This document shows positions 20,061 to 31,717 of a stretch of 64,000 nt of DNA, piece after piece. Within the stretch, counting starts at the first letter, position 1. Each line of letters opens with the position of its first letter. A model generated the notes under the pieces. It worked only from the letters and a program-made list of their open reading frames with translations, searched no databases and was not told the origin of the DNA. Source of the stretch: Agrococcus sp. ProA11 (GTDB lineage Bacteria; Actinomycetota; Actinomycetes; Actinomycetales; Microbacteriaceae); contig NZ_CP156989.1 in NCBI RefSeq assembly GCF_039880525.1, positions 1,736,001-1,800,000 on the forward strand, written 5' to 3'. The translations under genes and the position numbers were made by a program.

Positions 20061-20638
20061 TCAGCGGAAGCGCGGGCCCCGCGGACGGGTGCGCTCGATC
20101 GCGGTGCGCACCGCGGACCCGCCGAAGCCGCGTCGCTGGAGGAAGCCGTACAGCCGTCGCTCCGCCGTCTCGTCGTCGAGGCTGCCCATGCGCTTGCGCC
20201 GATCGGCGGCCGCGTCGATGGCACGCTGCAGCTCCTCGTCGCCATCACTGGGCTCGATGACCTCCGGGTCGAGGCCGCGCTTGCGCAGCTCTGCGGAGAT
20301 GCCGCGCTCCCCCAGGTGCTTCCGCTCGCGGAGCCGTTCCGCGAGATCCTGCGCGAGCTGGGCGTCGTCCACCAGCCCCTCCGCCGCGAGGCGATCCAGC
20401 ACCGCCTCGCGCACCTCGGGCTCGACGTCGCGGCGCTCGAGCGTGCGGTCGAGCTCCTGCCGACTCGCCGCCTTCCGCCCGAGCGCACGCAGCGCGATCG
20501 AGCGGGCCGCATCCTCGTCGACGCGCTCGCCGGCTGCGTCCGCCTCACCGGCGTCATGCGGCTCCGCGACCGGATCCTCGTCTCGCGAGGCGATCCAGGT
20601 GGAGAGCGCCGTGACGCCGGCCAGGCGGTCGGTGTCGC

Positions 20639-20642
<4 letters not shown>
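20061..20642 (-). CDS. recX: Regulatory protein RecX
   Basis: Inhibitor that caps RecA filaments and limits recombinase and co-protease activity (193 residues). An acidic, variable N-terminus (about 1-45) precedes the three-helix repeats: [56 protein letters not shown], and [22 protein letters not shown]. Its ATG overlaps the recA stop by four bases, so it is translated with recA and shares its SOS control. Confidence 0.93.
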
Positions 20643-21715
<1,073 letters not shown>

Positions 21716-21832
21716 TGCTGGCCTTCCGTTCGCCGTGCGTGGCTGGTGTGTTGCGCTCACGGTATGTCGGGCCACTGACATGCGTGCGGCCCGGGTGCCC
21801 GCCTGTGGATGACGGATCGGTCGTGCGGATCC

Positions 21833-21838
21833 AGCCTA
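21833..21838 (-). promoter_or_regulatory. recA -10 box
   Basis: TAGGCT on the minus strand, 8 bases downstream of the LexA box; gives a leader of about 110 nt before the recA ATG. Confidence 0.55.
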
Positions 21839-21846
21839 CGCGCTGA

Positions 21847-21862
21847 TCGAACGCATCTTCGA
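21847..21862 (-). promoter_or_regulatory. LexA box upstream of recA
   Basis: On the minus strand TCGAAG ATGC GTTCGA, one mismatch to TCGAAC-N4-GTTCGA. It covers the spacer and -35 region of the recA promoter. Confidence 0.8.
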
Positions 21863-21924
21863 ACGACAGACGGCGTGTCGCGCGCCACTGCTCGGCCCGC
21901 GATCACCTGCACGGACGCCGCGCG

Positions 21925-22146
21925 TCAGCGCTGGGGTTCGCGCAGGCCGCGGCCGTGGCGGCGCTCGGCCGGCACGTCCTTCGCGTCGCAGAGCGCTCGC
22001 CAGATCTCGCGCGCGGGCACGCCGGCGGCCAGCGCCTCAGCGCCCGTGCGGCCGCCGAGGCTGCGGAGCGTCAGGTCGCTCATGAGGACCGACCCGAGCG
22101 CTCCGAACTCCTCGGACAGCGCGGTCTGCAGCTCACTCGTGCGCAT
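21925..22146 (-). CDS. DUF3046 family protein
   Basis: Short protein of 73 residues of the actinobacterial DUF3046 family, function unknown. Family features are the N-terminal helix SELQTALSEEFG and the central LMSDLTLRSLGGRTGAEALAAGVPAREIWRALCDA, split by small residues. It lies 9 bases after clgR and about 210 bases before recA; the clgR-DUF3046-recA order also occurs in mycobacteria (Rv2738c region). No membrane span or metal motif is seen. Confidence 0.8.
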   Translation of the reverse strand: MRTSELQTALSEEFGALGSVLMSDLTLRSLGGRTGAEALAAGVPAREIWRALCDAKDVPAERRHGRGLREPQR

Positions 22147-22155
22147 GCGCCGCCG

Positions 22156-22485
22156 TCAGTGGACGGCCGAGTCGAACTCCGCCACCATGTCGGCTGGCAG
22201 CGTGTCGGGCACCGTGGTGTGCAGCGAGTCGAGCTCGCCGAAGGTGAGCCCCTCGAGCACAGCGAGACGGTCCCCCACCTCTCGCAGCACGCTCGACAGC
22301 GGCACCTCGAGTGCGTCCGCGACGGACGCGAGAATCTCGCTGGAGGCTTCCTTCTGGCCGCGCTCCACCTCGCTGAGGTAGCCCAGCGCCACCGAGGCAC
22401 GTGATGCCACCTGACGCAGCGTCCTGCCCTGACGCAGCCGCGTGTCACGCAGCACGTCGCCGATCTCCTGTCGTACCAGCACCAT
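22156..22485 (-). CDS. clgR: XRE-family regulator ClgR
   Basis: Cro/C1-type transcription factor that in corynebacteria and mycobacteria activates clp protease and stress genes (109 residues). The helix-turn-helix at about 9-65 reads [20 protein letters not shown] and [22 protein letters not shown] strong Shine-Dalgarno (GGGGGAG) precedes the ATG at 22485; TAGGCT at 22517-22522 gives a short leader. Position after ftsK-pgsA-cinA fits ClgR. The Clp regulon link is established knowledge, not visible here. Confidence 0.85.
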   Translation of the reverse strand: MVLVRQEIGDVLRDTRLRQGRTLRQVASRASVALGYLSEVERGQKEASSEILASVADALEVPLSSVLREVGDRLAVLEGLTFGELDSLHTTVPDTLPADMVAEFDSAVH

Positions 22486-22516
22486 GGTCTCCCCCTTCAC
22501 CGTGGTCGGATGCATC

Positions 22517-22522
22517 AGCCTA
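22517..22522 (-). promoter_or_regulatory. clgR -10 box
   Basis: TAGGCT on the minus strand; a start about 7 bases on leaves a leader of about 25 nt with a strong Shine-Dalgarno. Confidence 0.5.
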
Positions 22523-22606
22523 GTCGCAGCTTGCCTGCGATCTCCTCCAATGCTCACGGTGGTGATAACGCCCATCCGATCGCAGGCATTCCGCAGACGG
22601 CCCTGG

Positions 22607-23197
22607 TCACGTTGTGGATTCGCTGTGCGTGTGCAGGTCGGTGCGCTCGAGCGCCGCGTCGAGCTGCTGCAGCGCCGCCAGCAGCGCCGCGGCTCGCACG
22701 GCCTCGCGGTCGCCGCGCACCGTCTGCGACGACGACTCCGCGACGATGCCGTCCCTCGTGCGCATCTCGATGCCGATGTGGAACTCGCCCGGCGGGTGCC
22801 CGTCCTGGGCGCCCGGGCCCGCAACGCCGGTGGTGGCGACGCCGATCGTGCACTCGGCGCGGTCGAGGGCAGCCAGCTGTCGCACGCCGCGCGCCATCGC
22901 GATCGCCACATCCGGGTCCACCGGAGAGCGCTCGGCCAGCAGCGCCGCGGGCACGCGCAGCACCTCGTGCTTCATGGCGGTCGCGTAGGCGACGACACCG
23001 AGCCGAAGCACGCCGGATGCGCCGGGCGTGCGCACGAGCGTGGCGGCGACGAGGCCGCCCGTGAGCGACTCCGCGACCGCGATCGTCACGCCCCGCGCCG
23101 CGGCCCTGGCGACGATCGAGCCGGAGAGCTCCCCGATCTGGCGCACAGCGGCGAGGGCGGCGGGGTCGGGGCCCGGGCGCCCGCGCGCATCCGTCAT
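22607..23197 (-). CDS. cinA: CinA C-terminal domain protein (nicotinamide-nucleotide amidase type)
   Basis: Stand-alone CinA-C domain (196 residues), related to PncC, which deamidates nicotinamide mononucleotide in NAD recycling. Typical stretches are [49 protein letters not shown] and GEFHIGIE. The competence-type N-terminal domain of longer CinA proteins is absent, as usual in actinobacteria. The ATG overlaps the pgsA stop by four bases. Activity is inferred. Confidence 0.88.
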   Translation of the reverse strand: MTDARGRPGPDPAALAAVRQIGELSGSIVARAAARGVTIAVAESLTGGLVAATLVRTPGASGVLRLGVVAYATAMKHEVLRVPAALLAERSPVDPDVAIAMARGVRQLAALDRAECTIGVATTGVAGPGAQDGHPPGEFHIGIEMRTRDGIVAESSSQTVRGDREAVRAAALLAALQQLDAALERTDLHTHSESTT

Positions 23198-23796
23198 CGC
23201 TTCCCCCGCACGGCGAGCACCACGAACTCGAGGCCCGAGTAGATGGTCAGTGCGACGGCGATCGACATCGTGACGACGCAGATCCAGACGCCCGGGTCGC
23301 CGATCCACGCCTGCAGCGGCACGAGGGCGAGCGGCAGCGCGATCGCCTGCGCCATGGTCTTCGCCTTGCCCGCCCAGTCGGCGGCGATCACGACCTGGCT
23401 CGCCACCAGCAGCCGGTAGACGGTGATCCCCCACTCGCGCAGCAGCACCACGATCGTGATCCACCACGGCAGCTCGCCGAGCACCGACAGCACCACGAAG
23501 GCGCTGCCGGTGATCGCCTTGTCGGCGATCGGGTCGATGAGCTTCCCGAAGTCGGTCACGAGGTTGCGACTGCGCGCGATCATCCCGTCGACGAAGTCGG
23601 TCGCGATGAGCACGACGAACAGCAGCGCGCCGAGCGTGCGGGCGGTGCCGGGCTCCGGGTTGGTGAGCGCCACGACGATGAAGACGGGCGTCAGCAGGAT
23701 GCGCACGACCGAGATGAGGTTCGGCACGCTCGCGACGCTCGCGGGCGCATCGCCCCGGCGCCAGACGCGACCGCGCCACGGCCTCAGGATCCCCAT
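23194..23796 (-). CDS. pgsA: CDP-diacylglycerol--glycerol-3-phosphate phosphatidyltransferase
   Basis: Integral membrane enzyme making phosphatidylglycerophosphate (200 residues). The CDP-alcohol phosphatidyltransferase signature is complete: Asp67-x2-Asp70-Gly71-x2-Ala74-Arg75-x8-Gly84-x3-Asp88-x3-Asp92. PNLISVVRILLTP precedes it and about six membrane spans are visible. The ATG lies 6 bases after TAGCCT, just past the ftsK stop, so a leaderless promoter serves pgsA-cinA. Confidence 0.92.
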   Translation of the reverse strand: MGILRPWRGRVWRRGDAPASVASVPNLISVVRILLTPVFIVVALTNPEPGTARTLGALLFVVLIATDFVDGMIARSRNLVTDFGKLIDPIADKAITGSAFVVLSVLGELPWWITIVVLLREWGITVYRLLVASQVVIAADWAGKAKTMAQAIALPLALVPLQAWIGDPGVWICVVTMSIAVALTIYSGLEFVVLAVRGKR

Positions 23797-23802
23797 GGGT
23801 GC

Positions 23803-23808
23803 AGGCTA
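23803..23808 (-). promoter_or_regulatory. pgsA -10 box, leaderless
   Basis: TAGCCT, 6 bases before the ATG at 23796, in the 26-base gap after ftsK. Confidence 0.6.
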
Positions 23809-23822
23809 CCGAGTCCGGCTGA

Positions 23823-26732
23823 TCAGTCTCGACCGGTCAGCGACCACGCGTCGTCATCGTCGTCGCCCTCGGCCTCCACGACCTCGAGCCCGGCCCGGTT
23901 GGCCTCGTCGAAGGGATCCGCGTAGCGGTCATCGGCGTCGACCCACGCGCTCCGGTCATCGTCGTCGTCGGCGTCGGTGTCGGCCGTCCAGCCGCCGGCG
24001 TCCTCGTCGCCCAGGTCTGCCGCGGCGCCGTGCTCGGTCGGCGGTGCGGCCTGCGGCGCCGGGGCGCTCGCTGCCGGAGCGGGAGCCGGGGTCGCCGCCG
24101 GACCCTCGCCGCGCAGCGACGCGAGCACCGCTGCGAGCCCGTCCGGCGGCACCAGCACGTCGCGCGCCTTCGAGCCCTCGGAGGGGCCGACGATCTCGCG
24201 CGACTCCATGAGGTCCATGAGACGCCCAGCCTTGGCGAAGCCGACCCGCAGCTTGCGCTGCAGCATCGAGGTCGAGCCGAACTGGGTCGAGATGACGAGC
24301 TCGGCCGCCGCGCACAGGTCTTCCAGGTCGTCGCCGATGTCGGCGTCGATCTCGCGCTTCTCGGCGACCTCTGCGACGTCATCGCGGTACTCGGGCTTCG
24401 CCTGGCCGGTGACGTGCTGCACGACCCGCTGGATCTCCGCCTCCTCGACCCATGCGCCCTGCACGCGCATCGACTTGTTCGCGCCCATGGGCAGGAACAG
24501 GCCGTCGCCCTGGCCGATCAGCTTGTCGGCGCCCGGCTGGTCGAGGATGACGCGGGAGTCGGTGACCGACGAGACCGCGAAGGCGAAGCGGCTCGGCACG
24601 TTGGCCTTGATGAGCCCGGTGACGACATCCACCGACGGTCGCTGGGTGGCGAGCACGAGGTGGATGCCGGCGGCGCGAGCGAGCTGCGTGATGCGCACGA
24701 TCGAATCCTCGACGTCGCGCGGCGCGACCATCATGAGGTCGGCGAGCTCGTCGACGACGACCAGCAGGTACGGGTAGGGCTTCAGCGTGCGCTGGCTGCC
24801 GGCTGGCAGCACGATCTCGTCGGCGCGCACGGCGGCGTTGAAGTCGTCGATGTGCTTGTAGCCGAACGACGCGAGGTCGTCGTAGCGCATGTCCATCTCC
24901 TTCACGACCCACTGCAGCGCCTCGGCCGCCTTTTTGGGGTTCGTGATGATGGGGGTGATCAGGTGCGGCACGCCCTGGTAGGCCGTGAGCTCGACGCGCT
25001 TCGGGTCGACCAGCACCATCCGCACCTCGGACGGCGAGGCGCGCATGAGCAGGCTCGTGATCATCGAGTTGACGAACGACGACTTGCCGGATCCGGTCGA
25101 GCCGGCGACCAGCAGGTGGGGCATCTTCGCGAGGTTCGCGACCACGTAGCCGCCCTCGACGTCCTTGCCGATGCCGATGGTCATGGGGTGCTTCGAGTCG
25201 GCGGAGGCGCGGGAGCGCAGCACGTCGCCGAGCTTCACGGTCTCGCGGTCGGGGTTGGGGATCTCGATGCCGATCGCGCTCTTGCCGGGAATGGGCGAGA
25301 GGATGCGCACCTCGTTCGAGGCGACCGCGTACGAGAGGTTCTTGGAGAGCGCCGTGACGCGCTCGACCTTCACGCCGGGCGCGACCTCGACCTCGTAGCG
25401 GGTGACGGTCGGGCCGCGGGAGAAGCCGGTGACCTTCGCGTCGACGTTGAACGAGGAGAGCACCTGGGTGATGGCCGCGACGATGTCGTCGTTCGCCTGC
25501 GAGCGCGCCTTGGGCGGGTCGCCCTGGCCGAGCGAGGAGATCGACGGGAGTCGGTAGGGGCGCTCGCGCACCGGTGCGGGGGCCGCGGCCGGGGCCGCGA
25601 CGGCGGCACCCTCGACCTCGCCGGTGTGCTTGCGCATCGCCTCCTCCGCCTGCTCGAGCGAGGCCAGCACCGCGGTGGCGTAGTCGTCGTGCTCGGCATC
25701 GGAGCCGTCGGGCGGCAGCGGCTCGACGGGCGCGGCCGGGACCGCGTCGACGTGGGTGGTCGGCTGGTCGCGGTCGACCACGACGGGGCTGTCATAGGCC
25801 TGCTCGTGCGCGCCGCCCAGGTCGAGCCCCTCGATGCCCTCGTAGGGAGGGTCGACCTCGCGGCCGGTCGCGTTGCGGCGCCAGAAGGGCAGTGACTCGG
25901 CACCGTCGACGGGCTCCTCCTCGGCGGCCTCGACCTTCGCGAGCTCCTTCGCCTCCTTGCGCGCGCGACGAGCCTCCTCGCGCTCCTCCTCGGTGCCGGT
26001 GTCGACGCCGAACAGGTAGCCGTAGAGCTCGGTGAGGCGTGCGGGGATGCGGTTCGGGGCGGTGCGCGTGACGACCAGCACGGCGAGCGCGGCGACGATG
26101 CCGCACACGATGCCGGCGCCGATGGGCGTCAGCAGCGCGGCGAGCGGCGCGGAGGCGACCCAGCCGAGGATGCCGCCGGCGTCGGCGAGCGCCGGCATGC
26201 CGAGCGACGCATCCGGGAGCCCTGCGAGCACGTGGGTGAGGCCGGCGACCGAGATCAGCAGCAGCGAGAGGCCGACACCGACGCGACCGTTGTCGCTGAC
26301 GGAGGCGGGGTGGCGGAACATCCACAGGGCGAGCAGCACGAAGACCACGGGCAGCGCGATGGCCACCTGGCCGAAGAGGCCGCCGAAGGTGTACGCCGAG
26401 ATCGCCTGGGCGACCTGGTTGGCGGGCAGGATCCACTCGACGATGGCGCCGAAGACGGCCAGGATCGTGAGGAAGAAGGGCACGCCGTCGCGGCGCTCGT
26501 CCTTCGCGAGCTGCTCGCGGCCGAACACGCGGGCAGCACCGCCGGTGGCGTGGGCGAGGCCCATCCAGGCGCGCTGACCGAGACCGGGGGTGTCGTCCTC
26601 GAAGGCGGGCTGCGCCTTGGTCGCGCGGGTCTGCCGCTGGACCTTCGTGGTGGCGCCGGTCGACGAGCCCTTCGCGGGCTGCTTGGGCGCGGACTTGGGC
26701 GTCACCGGGCGCGTCGGCTTGGTCGTGGACAT
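23823..26732 (-). CDS. ftsK: DNA translocase FtsK
   Basis: Hexameric DNA pump anchored at the division septum that clears chromosome dimers (969 residues). A disordered basic N-terminus (about 1-75) leads to four membrane spans (about 85-230), an acidic/Pro linker to about 410, then the motor: Walker [24 protein letters not shown], Walker [12 protein letters not shown], and [20 protein letters not shown]. The gamma winged-helix domain ([20 protein letters not shown]) reads polar DNA sequences, and an acidic tail ends the protein. The ATG at 26732 lies 7 bases after TAGGGT. Confidence 0.95.
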   Translation of the reverse strand: MSTTKPTRPVTPKSAPKQPAKGSSTGATTKVQRQTRATKAQPAFEDDTPGLGQRAWMGLAHATGGAARVFGREQLAKDERRDGVPFFLTILAVFGAIVEWILPANQVAQAISAYTFGGLFGQVAIALPVVFVLLALWMFRHPASVSDNGRVGVGLSLLLISVAGLTHVLAGLPDASLGMPALADAGGILGWVASAPLAALLTPIGAGIVCGIVAALAVLVVTRTAPNRIPARLTELYGYLFGVDTGTEEEREEARRARKEAKELAKVEAAEEEPVDGAESLPFWRRNATGREVDPPYEGIEGLDLGGAHEQAYDSPVVVDRDQPTTHVDAVPAAPVEPLPPDGSDAEHDDYATAVLASLEQAEEAMRKHTGEVEGAAVAAPAAAPAPVRERPYRLPSISSLGQGDPPKARSQANDDIVAAITQVLSSFNVDAKVTGFSRGPTVTRYEVEVAPGVKVERVTALSKNLSYAVASNEVRILSPIPGKSAIGIEIPNPDRETVKLGDVLRSRASADSKHPMTIGIGKDVEGGYVVANLAKMPHLLVAGSTGSGKSSFVNSMITSLLMRASPSEVRMVLVDPKRVELTAYQGVPHLITPIITNPKKAAEALQWVVKEMDMRYDDLASFGYKHIDDFNAAVRADEIVLPAGSQRTLKPYPYLLVVVDELADLMMVAPRDVEDSIVRITQLARAAGIHLVLATQRPSVDVVTGLIKANVPSRFAFAVSSVTDSRVILDQPGADKLIGQGDGLFLPMGANKSMRVQGAWVEEAEIQRVVQHVTGQAKPEYRDDVAEVAEKREIDADIGDDLEDLCAAAELVISTQFGSTSMLQRKLRVGFAKAGRLMDLMESREIVGPSEGSKARDVLVPPDGLAAVLASLRGEGPAATPAPAPAASAPAPQAAPPTEHGAAADLGDEDAGGWTADTDADDDDDRSAWVDADDRYADPFDEANRAGLEVVEAEGDDDDDAWSLTGRD

Positions 26733-26739
26733 AGCGGAC

Positions 26740-26745
26740 ACCCTA
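26740..26745 (-). promoter_or_regulatory. ftsK -10 box, leaderless
   Basis: TAGGGT on the minus strand, 7 bases before the ATG at 26732; no Shine-Dalgarno is present. Confidence 0.6.
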
Positions 26746-26804
26746 GATCCAGGCGGCCACACGGCCCGGAAGGCACTCCGGATCGACGGCAATCCCGCGC
26801 AGAA

Positions 26805-26851
26805 CGGCGCCGACGCATCCGCGCGTCGTGCGTGCGGATGCGTCGGCGCCG
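26805..26851 (-). terminator. Long hairpin downstream of rnj
   Basis: Perfect 18-bp stem (26805-26822 with 26834-26851) and 11-base loop between the rnj stop and the ftsK promoter. No U-tract. It probably ends the dapA-rnj transcript. A copy of the intergenic repeat abuts it. Confidence 0.75.
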
Positions 26852-26853
26852 GG

Positions 26854-26889
26854 GGTCTCGTGACGCGCGCCGAGGCGCGCACCTCGACC
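26854..26889 (+). repeat. Intergenic hairpin repeat, copy 1
   Basis: Reads GGTCTCGTGACGCG, a CGCGCC/GGCGCG stem, then ACCTCGACC; the right flank is partly lost. Lies 3' of rnj. Confidence 0.7.
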
Positions 26890-26904
26890 AGCGGGCGGGC
26901 GAGA

Positions 26905-28578
26905 CTAGGCCTCGATGACCACCGGGACGATCATCGGGCGGCGGCGGATGCGCGTGCCCATCCAGCGGCCGACCGTGCGGCGCACGACCTGCTGGTACTG
27001 GTGCTGGTCGCGCACGCCCTGCTCGCCCGCCTCGGCGAGCGCCTTGACGATCTTGGGGCGGATGTCGTCGAAGATCGAGTCCTCCTCGGCGAAGCCGCGC
27101 GCGTGGATCTCGGGGCCGACGATGACCTTGCCGGTCTGCGACTCCAGCGCGATGAAGATCGAGATGAAGCCCTCCTCGGCGAGGATGCGGCGATCCTTGA
27201 GGTCTGCCTCGTCGATGCGTCCGACGGACGAGCCGTCGACGTAGACGAAGCCGATCTCGTGCTGACCGGCGACCGTGACCTGGTGGTCCTTCAGGTCCCA
27301 GACCGTGCCGTTCTCGCCCACGAACGCGTTCGAGCGCGGCACGCCCGTGTCGATCGCGAGCTGCGCGGCCGCATGCAGGTGGCGGTACTCGCCGTGCACC
27401 GGGATCACGTTCTCGGGCTCCAGGATGTTGTAGCAGTAGATGAGCTCGCCGGCGCTCGCGTGACCGGAGACGTGCACCTTGGCGGAGCCCTTGTGCACGA
27501 CCTTCGCGCCCAGCTGCATGAGGCCGTTGATGATGCGGAAGACTGCGTTCTCGTTGCCCGGGATCAGGCTCGAGGCGAGGATGACCGTGTCGCCCTCGCC
27601 CACCTCGATGCGGTGCTCGCGGTTGACGATGCGGCTCAGCACGGCCATCGGTTCGCCCTGCGAGCCGGTCGACATGTAGACGACCTGCTCGGGCGGCATG
27701 TTCTCGGCCGTCTTCTGGGCCACCACGACGCCGTCGGGCACGTGCAGGTAGCCGAGATCGGCGGCGATGCCCATGTTGCGCACCATCGAGCGGCCGACGA
27801 AGGCGACCTTCCGGCCGTTGTCGGCGGCGGCGTCGAGCACCTGCTGCACGCGGTGCACGTGGCTCGAGAACGAGGCGACGACGACGAGGCCGGTGGTCTT
27901 CGCGATCACCTGCGACAGCACGGGGCCGATCTCGCGCTCCGGAGCCGTGAAGCCCGGAACGTCGGCGTTGGTCGAGTCGACCAGGAACGCATCCACGCCC
28001 TCTTCACCGAGGCGCGCGAAGGCGCGCAGGTCGGTGATGCGGTCGTCGAGCGGCAGCTGATCCATCTTGAAGTCGCCGGTGTGCAGCACGAGGCCGGCGC
28101 TCGTGCGGATCGCGACCGCGAGCGCGTCGGGGATGGAGTGGTTGACCGCGATGTACTCGGTCTCGAACGGGCCGAGCTGCTCGATCTGGCCCTCCCGCAC
28201 GGTGTGCGTGTAGGGCTTGATGCGGTGCTCCTTGAGCTTCGCCTCGATGAGGGCGAGCGTCAGTTTGGAGCCGAGCAGGGGGATGTCGGCCTTGAGGCGC
28301 AGCAGGTAGGGCACGGCGCCGATGTGGTCCTCGTGGCCGTGCGTGAGCACGATGCCGACGACGTCGTCGAGGCGGTCGCGGATGGGCCCGAAGTCGGGCA
28401 GGATCAGGTCGACGCCGGGCTGGTGCTCCTCGGGGAAGAGCACGCCGCAGTCGACGATGAGCAGCTTGCCGTCCTGCTCGTAGACCGTCATGTTGCGACC
28501 GACCTCGCCGAGGCCGCCGAGTGGGAAGAAGCGGAGTGTGCCTGCCTTGAGCGGGGCAGGCGGGTTGATGGCCGTCAA
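26905..28578 (-). CDS. rnj: Ribonuclease J
   Basis: Metallo-beta-lactamase/beta-CASP nuclease with 5'-3' exonuclease and endonuclease activity in mRNA decay and rRNA maturation (557 residues). Zn ligands are in [24 protein letters not shown] and, late in the protein, [10 protein letters not shown]; the beta-CASP domain has [18 protein letters not shown] and [15 protein letters not shown]. The start is TTG (28578), supported by AAGGAGG a few bases upstream; no ATG/GTG fits. It follows dapA by 87 bases, a pairing common in this phylum. Confidence 0.95.
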   Translation of the reverse strand: MTAINPPAPLKAGTLRFFPLGGLGEVGRNMTVYEQDGKLLIVDCGVLFPEEHQPGVDLILPDFGPIRDRLDDVVGIVLTHGHEDHIGAVPYLLRLKADIPLLGSKLTLALIEAKLKEHRIKPYTHTVREGQIEQLGPFETEYIAVNHSIPDALAVAIRTSAGLVLHTGDFKMDQLPLDDRITDLRAFARLGEEGVDAFLVDSTNADVPGFTAPEREIGPVLSQVIAKTTGLVVVASFSSHVHRVQQVLDAAADNGRKVAFVGRSMVRNMGIAADLGYLHVPDGVVVAQKTAENMPPEQVVYMSTGSQGEPMAVLSRIVNREHRIEVGEGDTVILASSLIPGNENAVFRIINGLMQLGAKVVHKGSAKVHVSGHASAGELIYCYNILEPENVIPVHGEYRHLHAAAQLAIDTGVPRSNAFVGENGTVWDLKDHQVTVAGQHEIGFVYVDGSSVGRIDEADLKDRRILAEEGFISIFIALESQTGKVIVGPEIHARGFAEEDSIFDDIRPKIVKALAEAGEQGVRDQHQYQQVVRRTVGRWMGTRIRRRPMIVPVVIEA

Positions 28579-28665
28579 TGGCCCTCCTTACATATGTGGC
28601 ACGCAGTGCTGCGAGCTGTTGTGGGGTGCGCGCACCTCGCGCGCATGGATGTCTGTGTGTGCCGG

Positions 28666-29637
28666 CTACCTGGTGGTGCCGTGCACCTGTGGCAGTGCAC
28701 CGCCGGCTGCCGCGTTGCGGTCGGGGCGGAAACGACTCAGGTCGAGTCCGTCGACGCCCGTGACGAGCGCGAGCTCGTCCTCGATGAGCGCCGCCTCCGT
28801 GTCCTCCGGTCCGACCAGGGGCAGCCGCACGCACGGACTGCCGATGCGGCCGAGGCCGTGAAGGATGTACTTCGCGGCAACGGTGCCCGGTACATGCGTC
28901 ATGGTAGCGCGAACCAGCGGTTCGAGCGCCTTGTGCTGCGCCTGGGCGGTGTGCAGGTCGCCGGCGTTCACGGCGTCGATGATCGTGCGGTAGGGCTTCG
29001 GGGCCACGTTGGCGGTCACGCCGATGAGGCCGGAGGCGCCGATCGCCAGGTGCGGGAGCACGTTCGCGTCGTCGCCCGAGAAGTAGAGCAGGTCGGTCTG
29101 GTTGAGCACCCGACTGACTTCAGCGAAGTCGCCCTTGGCGTCCTTCACGGCGAGGATGTTGGGGTGCTTCGCGGCGCGGAGCAGCGTCTCGAATCGGATC
29201 GGGATGCCGGAGCGGCCGGGGATGTCGTAGAGGATCACGGGCAGGTCGGTCGCGTCGGCGATCATCCGGAAGTGCGTGAGCACGCCCGCCTGCGTGGGCT
29301 TGTTGTAGTACGGCGTGACGATCATGACGCCGTCGGCGCCGGCAGCCTCGGCCTGCTGGTTCAGATCGATGGCGTGGGCCGTCTCGTTGGAGCCGCCGCC
29401 CTGGATCACCTTCGCGCGGTCGCCCGCGACCGACTTCGCGACCTCGACGAGCTTGATCTTCTCCGGGTCAGTCAGGGTCGATGTCTCACCCGTGGTGCCG
29501 GAGACGACGATGCCGTCGGCGCCGTTGCTGACGACGTCGTCGATGAGCCGCTCGACGTCATCCCAGTCGACCTCGCCGTCGGCGCGGAACGGGGTGACGA
29601 GCGCGACGAGGACCTGTCCGAAGGGGTTGTCTGTCAC
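28666..29637 (-). CDS. dapA: 4-hydroxy-tetrahydrodipicolinate synthase
   Basis: Condenses aspartate semialdehyde and pyruvate, first committed step to diaminopimelate and lysine (323 residues). The Schiff-base Lys is in ILAVKDAKGD, the proton-relay Tyr in MIVTPYYNKPTQ, and the carboxylate site in SGTTGETSTL. The C-terminal tail (DGLDLSRFRPDRNAAAGGALP) is slightly long. The GTG start lies 6 bases after TAGCCT (leaderless). rnj follows. Confidence 0.95.
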   Translation of the reverse strand: MTDNPFGQVLVALVTPFRADGEVDWDDVERLIDDVVSNGADGIVVSGTTGETSTLTDPEKIKLVEVAKSVAGDRAKVIQGGGSNETAHAIDLNQQAEAAGADGVMIVTPYYNKPTQAGVLTHFRMIADATDLPVILYDIPGRSGIPIRFETLLRAAKHPNILAVKDAKGDFAEVSRVLNQTDLLYFSGDDANVLPHLAIGASGLIGVTANVAPKPYRTIIDAVNAGDLHTAQAQHKALEPLVRATMTHVPGTVAAKYILHGLGRIGSPCVRLPLVGPEDTEAALIEDELALVTGVDGLDLSRFRPDRNAAAGGALPQVHGTTR

Positions 29638-29643
29638 AGAACC

Positions 29644-29649
29644 AGGCTA
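29644..29649 (-). promoter_or_regulatory. dapA -10 box, leaderless
   Basis: TAGCCT, 6 bases before the GTG at 29637. Confidence 0.6.
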
Positions 29650-29651
29650 GC

Positions 29652-29671
29652 GCGCCCGCTATCGCGGGCGC
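29652..29671 (-). terminator. Hairpin upstream of dapA
   Basis: Perfect 8-bp stem GCGCCCGC/GCGGGCGC with loop TATC, directly upstream of the dapA -10. Possibly a second folA terminator. Confidence 0.4.
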
Positions 29672-29750
29672 ACCGCGCGTGCCGGGAGGACCATGCCGGC
29701 GGCGCAGCTGCGGGGCAGCTGCGGTCAGGTCTCGGGCGGAGGTGATGGTC

Positions 29751-29776
29751 CGGGAGGAGGACGATCCGTCCTCCCG
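29751..29776 (-). terminator. folA terminator
   Basis: 8-bp stem CGGGAGGA/TCCTCCCG (29751-29758 with 29769-29776), 38 bases after the folA stop. Confidence 0.55.
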
Positions 29777-29814
29777 TCGTGACGGAACGCGCATCCGTCC
29801 TCTGCTGGCGACCG

Positions 29815-30399
29815 CTACTCGGTCGCGCCGGGCTGCGCGACGCGCTCGAGGGTGCGGTAGGCGTAGCGCAAGCCCGTGCGGCTGACGTGCCAGCCGGTCG
29901 CCGGGTCGCGCGCGATCTCGCGCCACGGCGCACCCCGCAGGCTTGCGTTGCGCGCGTCGGTGTCGGAGGCCGCGGAGTCGGGGGCGGCGGGGTCGGGTGC
30001 GATCGTGTCACCGGATGCGTCGAGGTCGATGTCGGTGATCTCGAGCCGGTCGGCGGCGGGCAGGGCGTCGCGGTAGACGCGTCCGCCGCCGATCACCCAG
30101 ATCTCGTCGTCGGGGTCGTCGAGCAGCGCACGCGCCGCCGCGAGCGCCTCCTCGAGGCTGCCGACGACGCGCGCGCCCGGCGCGACGAAGTCCGGGTTCG
30201 AGGTGATGACAATGTTGTCGCGGCCCGGCAGCGGCCGGAACCGCTCGGGGAACGACTCCCACGTGCGACGGCCCATCACCACCGGGTGGCCGGAGGTGAT
30301 CGCCTTGAATCGCGCCATGTCCTCCGGCAGCCGCCAGGGCATGTCGCCTGCCTCGCCGATCACGCCGCCTCGGGCCTGCGCCCAGATCATGCCCAGCAT
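29815..30399 (-). CDS. folA: Dihydrofolate reductase
   Basis: NADPH-dependent reductase regenerating tetrahydrofolate after thymidylate synthesis (194 residues). Markers are MIWAQARGGVIGEAGDMPW, LPEDMARFKAITSGHPVVMGRRTWESF, and EIWVIGGGRVYRDAL. It is longer than the usual 160 because of an Ala/Asp/Pro-rich insertion (TIAPDPAAPDSAASDTDARN) before the last strand. The ATG at 30399 follows GGGGGAG. It lies 17 bases after thyA, whose product dihydrofolate it recycles. Confidence 0.93.
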   Translation of the reverse strand: MLGMIWAQARGGVIGEAGDMPWRLPEDMARFKAITSGHPVVMGRRTWESFPERFRPLPGRDNIVITSNPDFVAPGARVVGSLEEALAAARALLDDPDDEIWVIGGGRVYRDALPAADRLEITDIDLDASGDTIAPDPAAPDSAASDTDARNASLRGAPWREIARDPATGWHVSRTGLRYAYRTLERVAQPGATE

Positions 30400-30416
30400 C
30401 CGTCCCGCTCCCCCGC

Positions 30417-31234
<818 letters not shown>

Positions 31235-31235
<1 letters not shown>

Positions 31236-31717
31236 CATGCCTCCTGCGCTCCAGTCTCCCGCAGCTTGCGGAGGTCGAGGGACTTGCGCGCCGCCATGCG
31301 GGCGCGCTTGCGGTCACGGGCGGCGTCGTAGGCCATCGAGAGCCGCAGCCACGACTGCCATGCCTGCGGATGCGCCTCGACGTCGGCCTTCGCGATCGGG
31401 AATGCCTGCTCGGCGGCGTCATTGTCGGCGCGACCCGACGGCATGGCGGGCAGCGGCGCGGGCATCCCGCCCTCGGCGTCGAGCGCGCGCACCGCACGAT
31501 CGAGTCGCGCGCCGAAGACGAGCTCGCGGCCCAGCGACCACGCGCCGGCGAGGAAGAAGACGATGAGCGCGACGCCGATGACGATGCCGACGACCTCGCC
31601 CGATGCGATCAGCCGCACGGCTCGGTCACCCGCGAGCACGAGGTAGAGCGCGAGCGCGCCGGCCATCACGAGCGCGAGCGTCATGCCGATGCCTGCGGGC
31701 GCCCTGCGTGCGCTCAC
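31235..31717 (-). CDS. Membrane protein with a TPR-like tail
   Basis: Protein of 160 residues, function unknown. Two membrane spans (about 12-30 and 42-62, [19 protein letters not shown]) form a hairpin; the C-terminal cytoplasmic part [20 protein letters not shown] and [14 protein letters not shown] looks like one tetratricopeptide-type helix pair. The GTG overlaps the dapB stop by four bases and the end touches thyA, so it is tightly coupled to both. Similar genes sit in the same place in related actinobacteria, from memory. Confidence 0.65.

Noticed and set aside
24030-25895. 621-codon plus-strand open frame opposite ftsK
   Set aside because: Composition is that of a complementary frame and it has no recognisable motif; ftsK is certain on the other strand.
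29704-29723. Direct repeat GCAGCTGCGG next to folA
   Set aside because: Two short copies only, no structure or link to a gene; likely chance in GC-rich sequence.
26590-29745. 1051-codon plus-strand open frame opposite rnj and dapA
   Set aside because: Antisense shadow of well-conserved genes; it runs through the rnj terminator and both gene starts.
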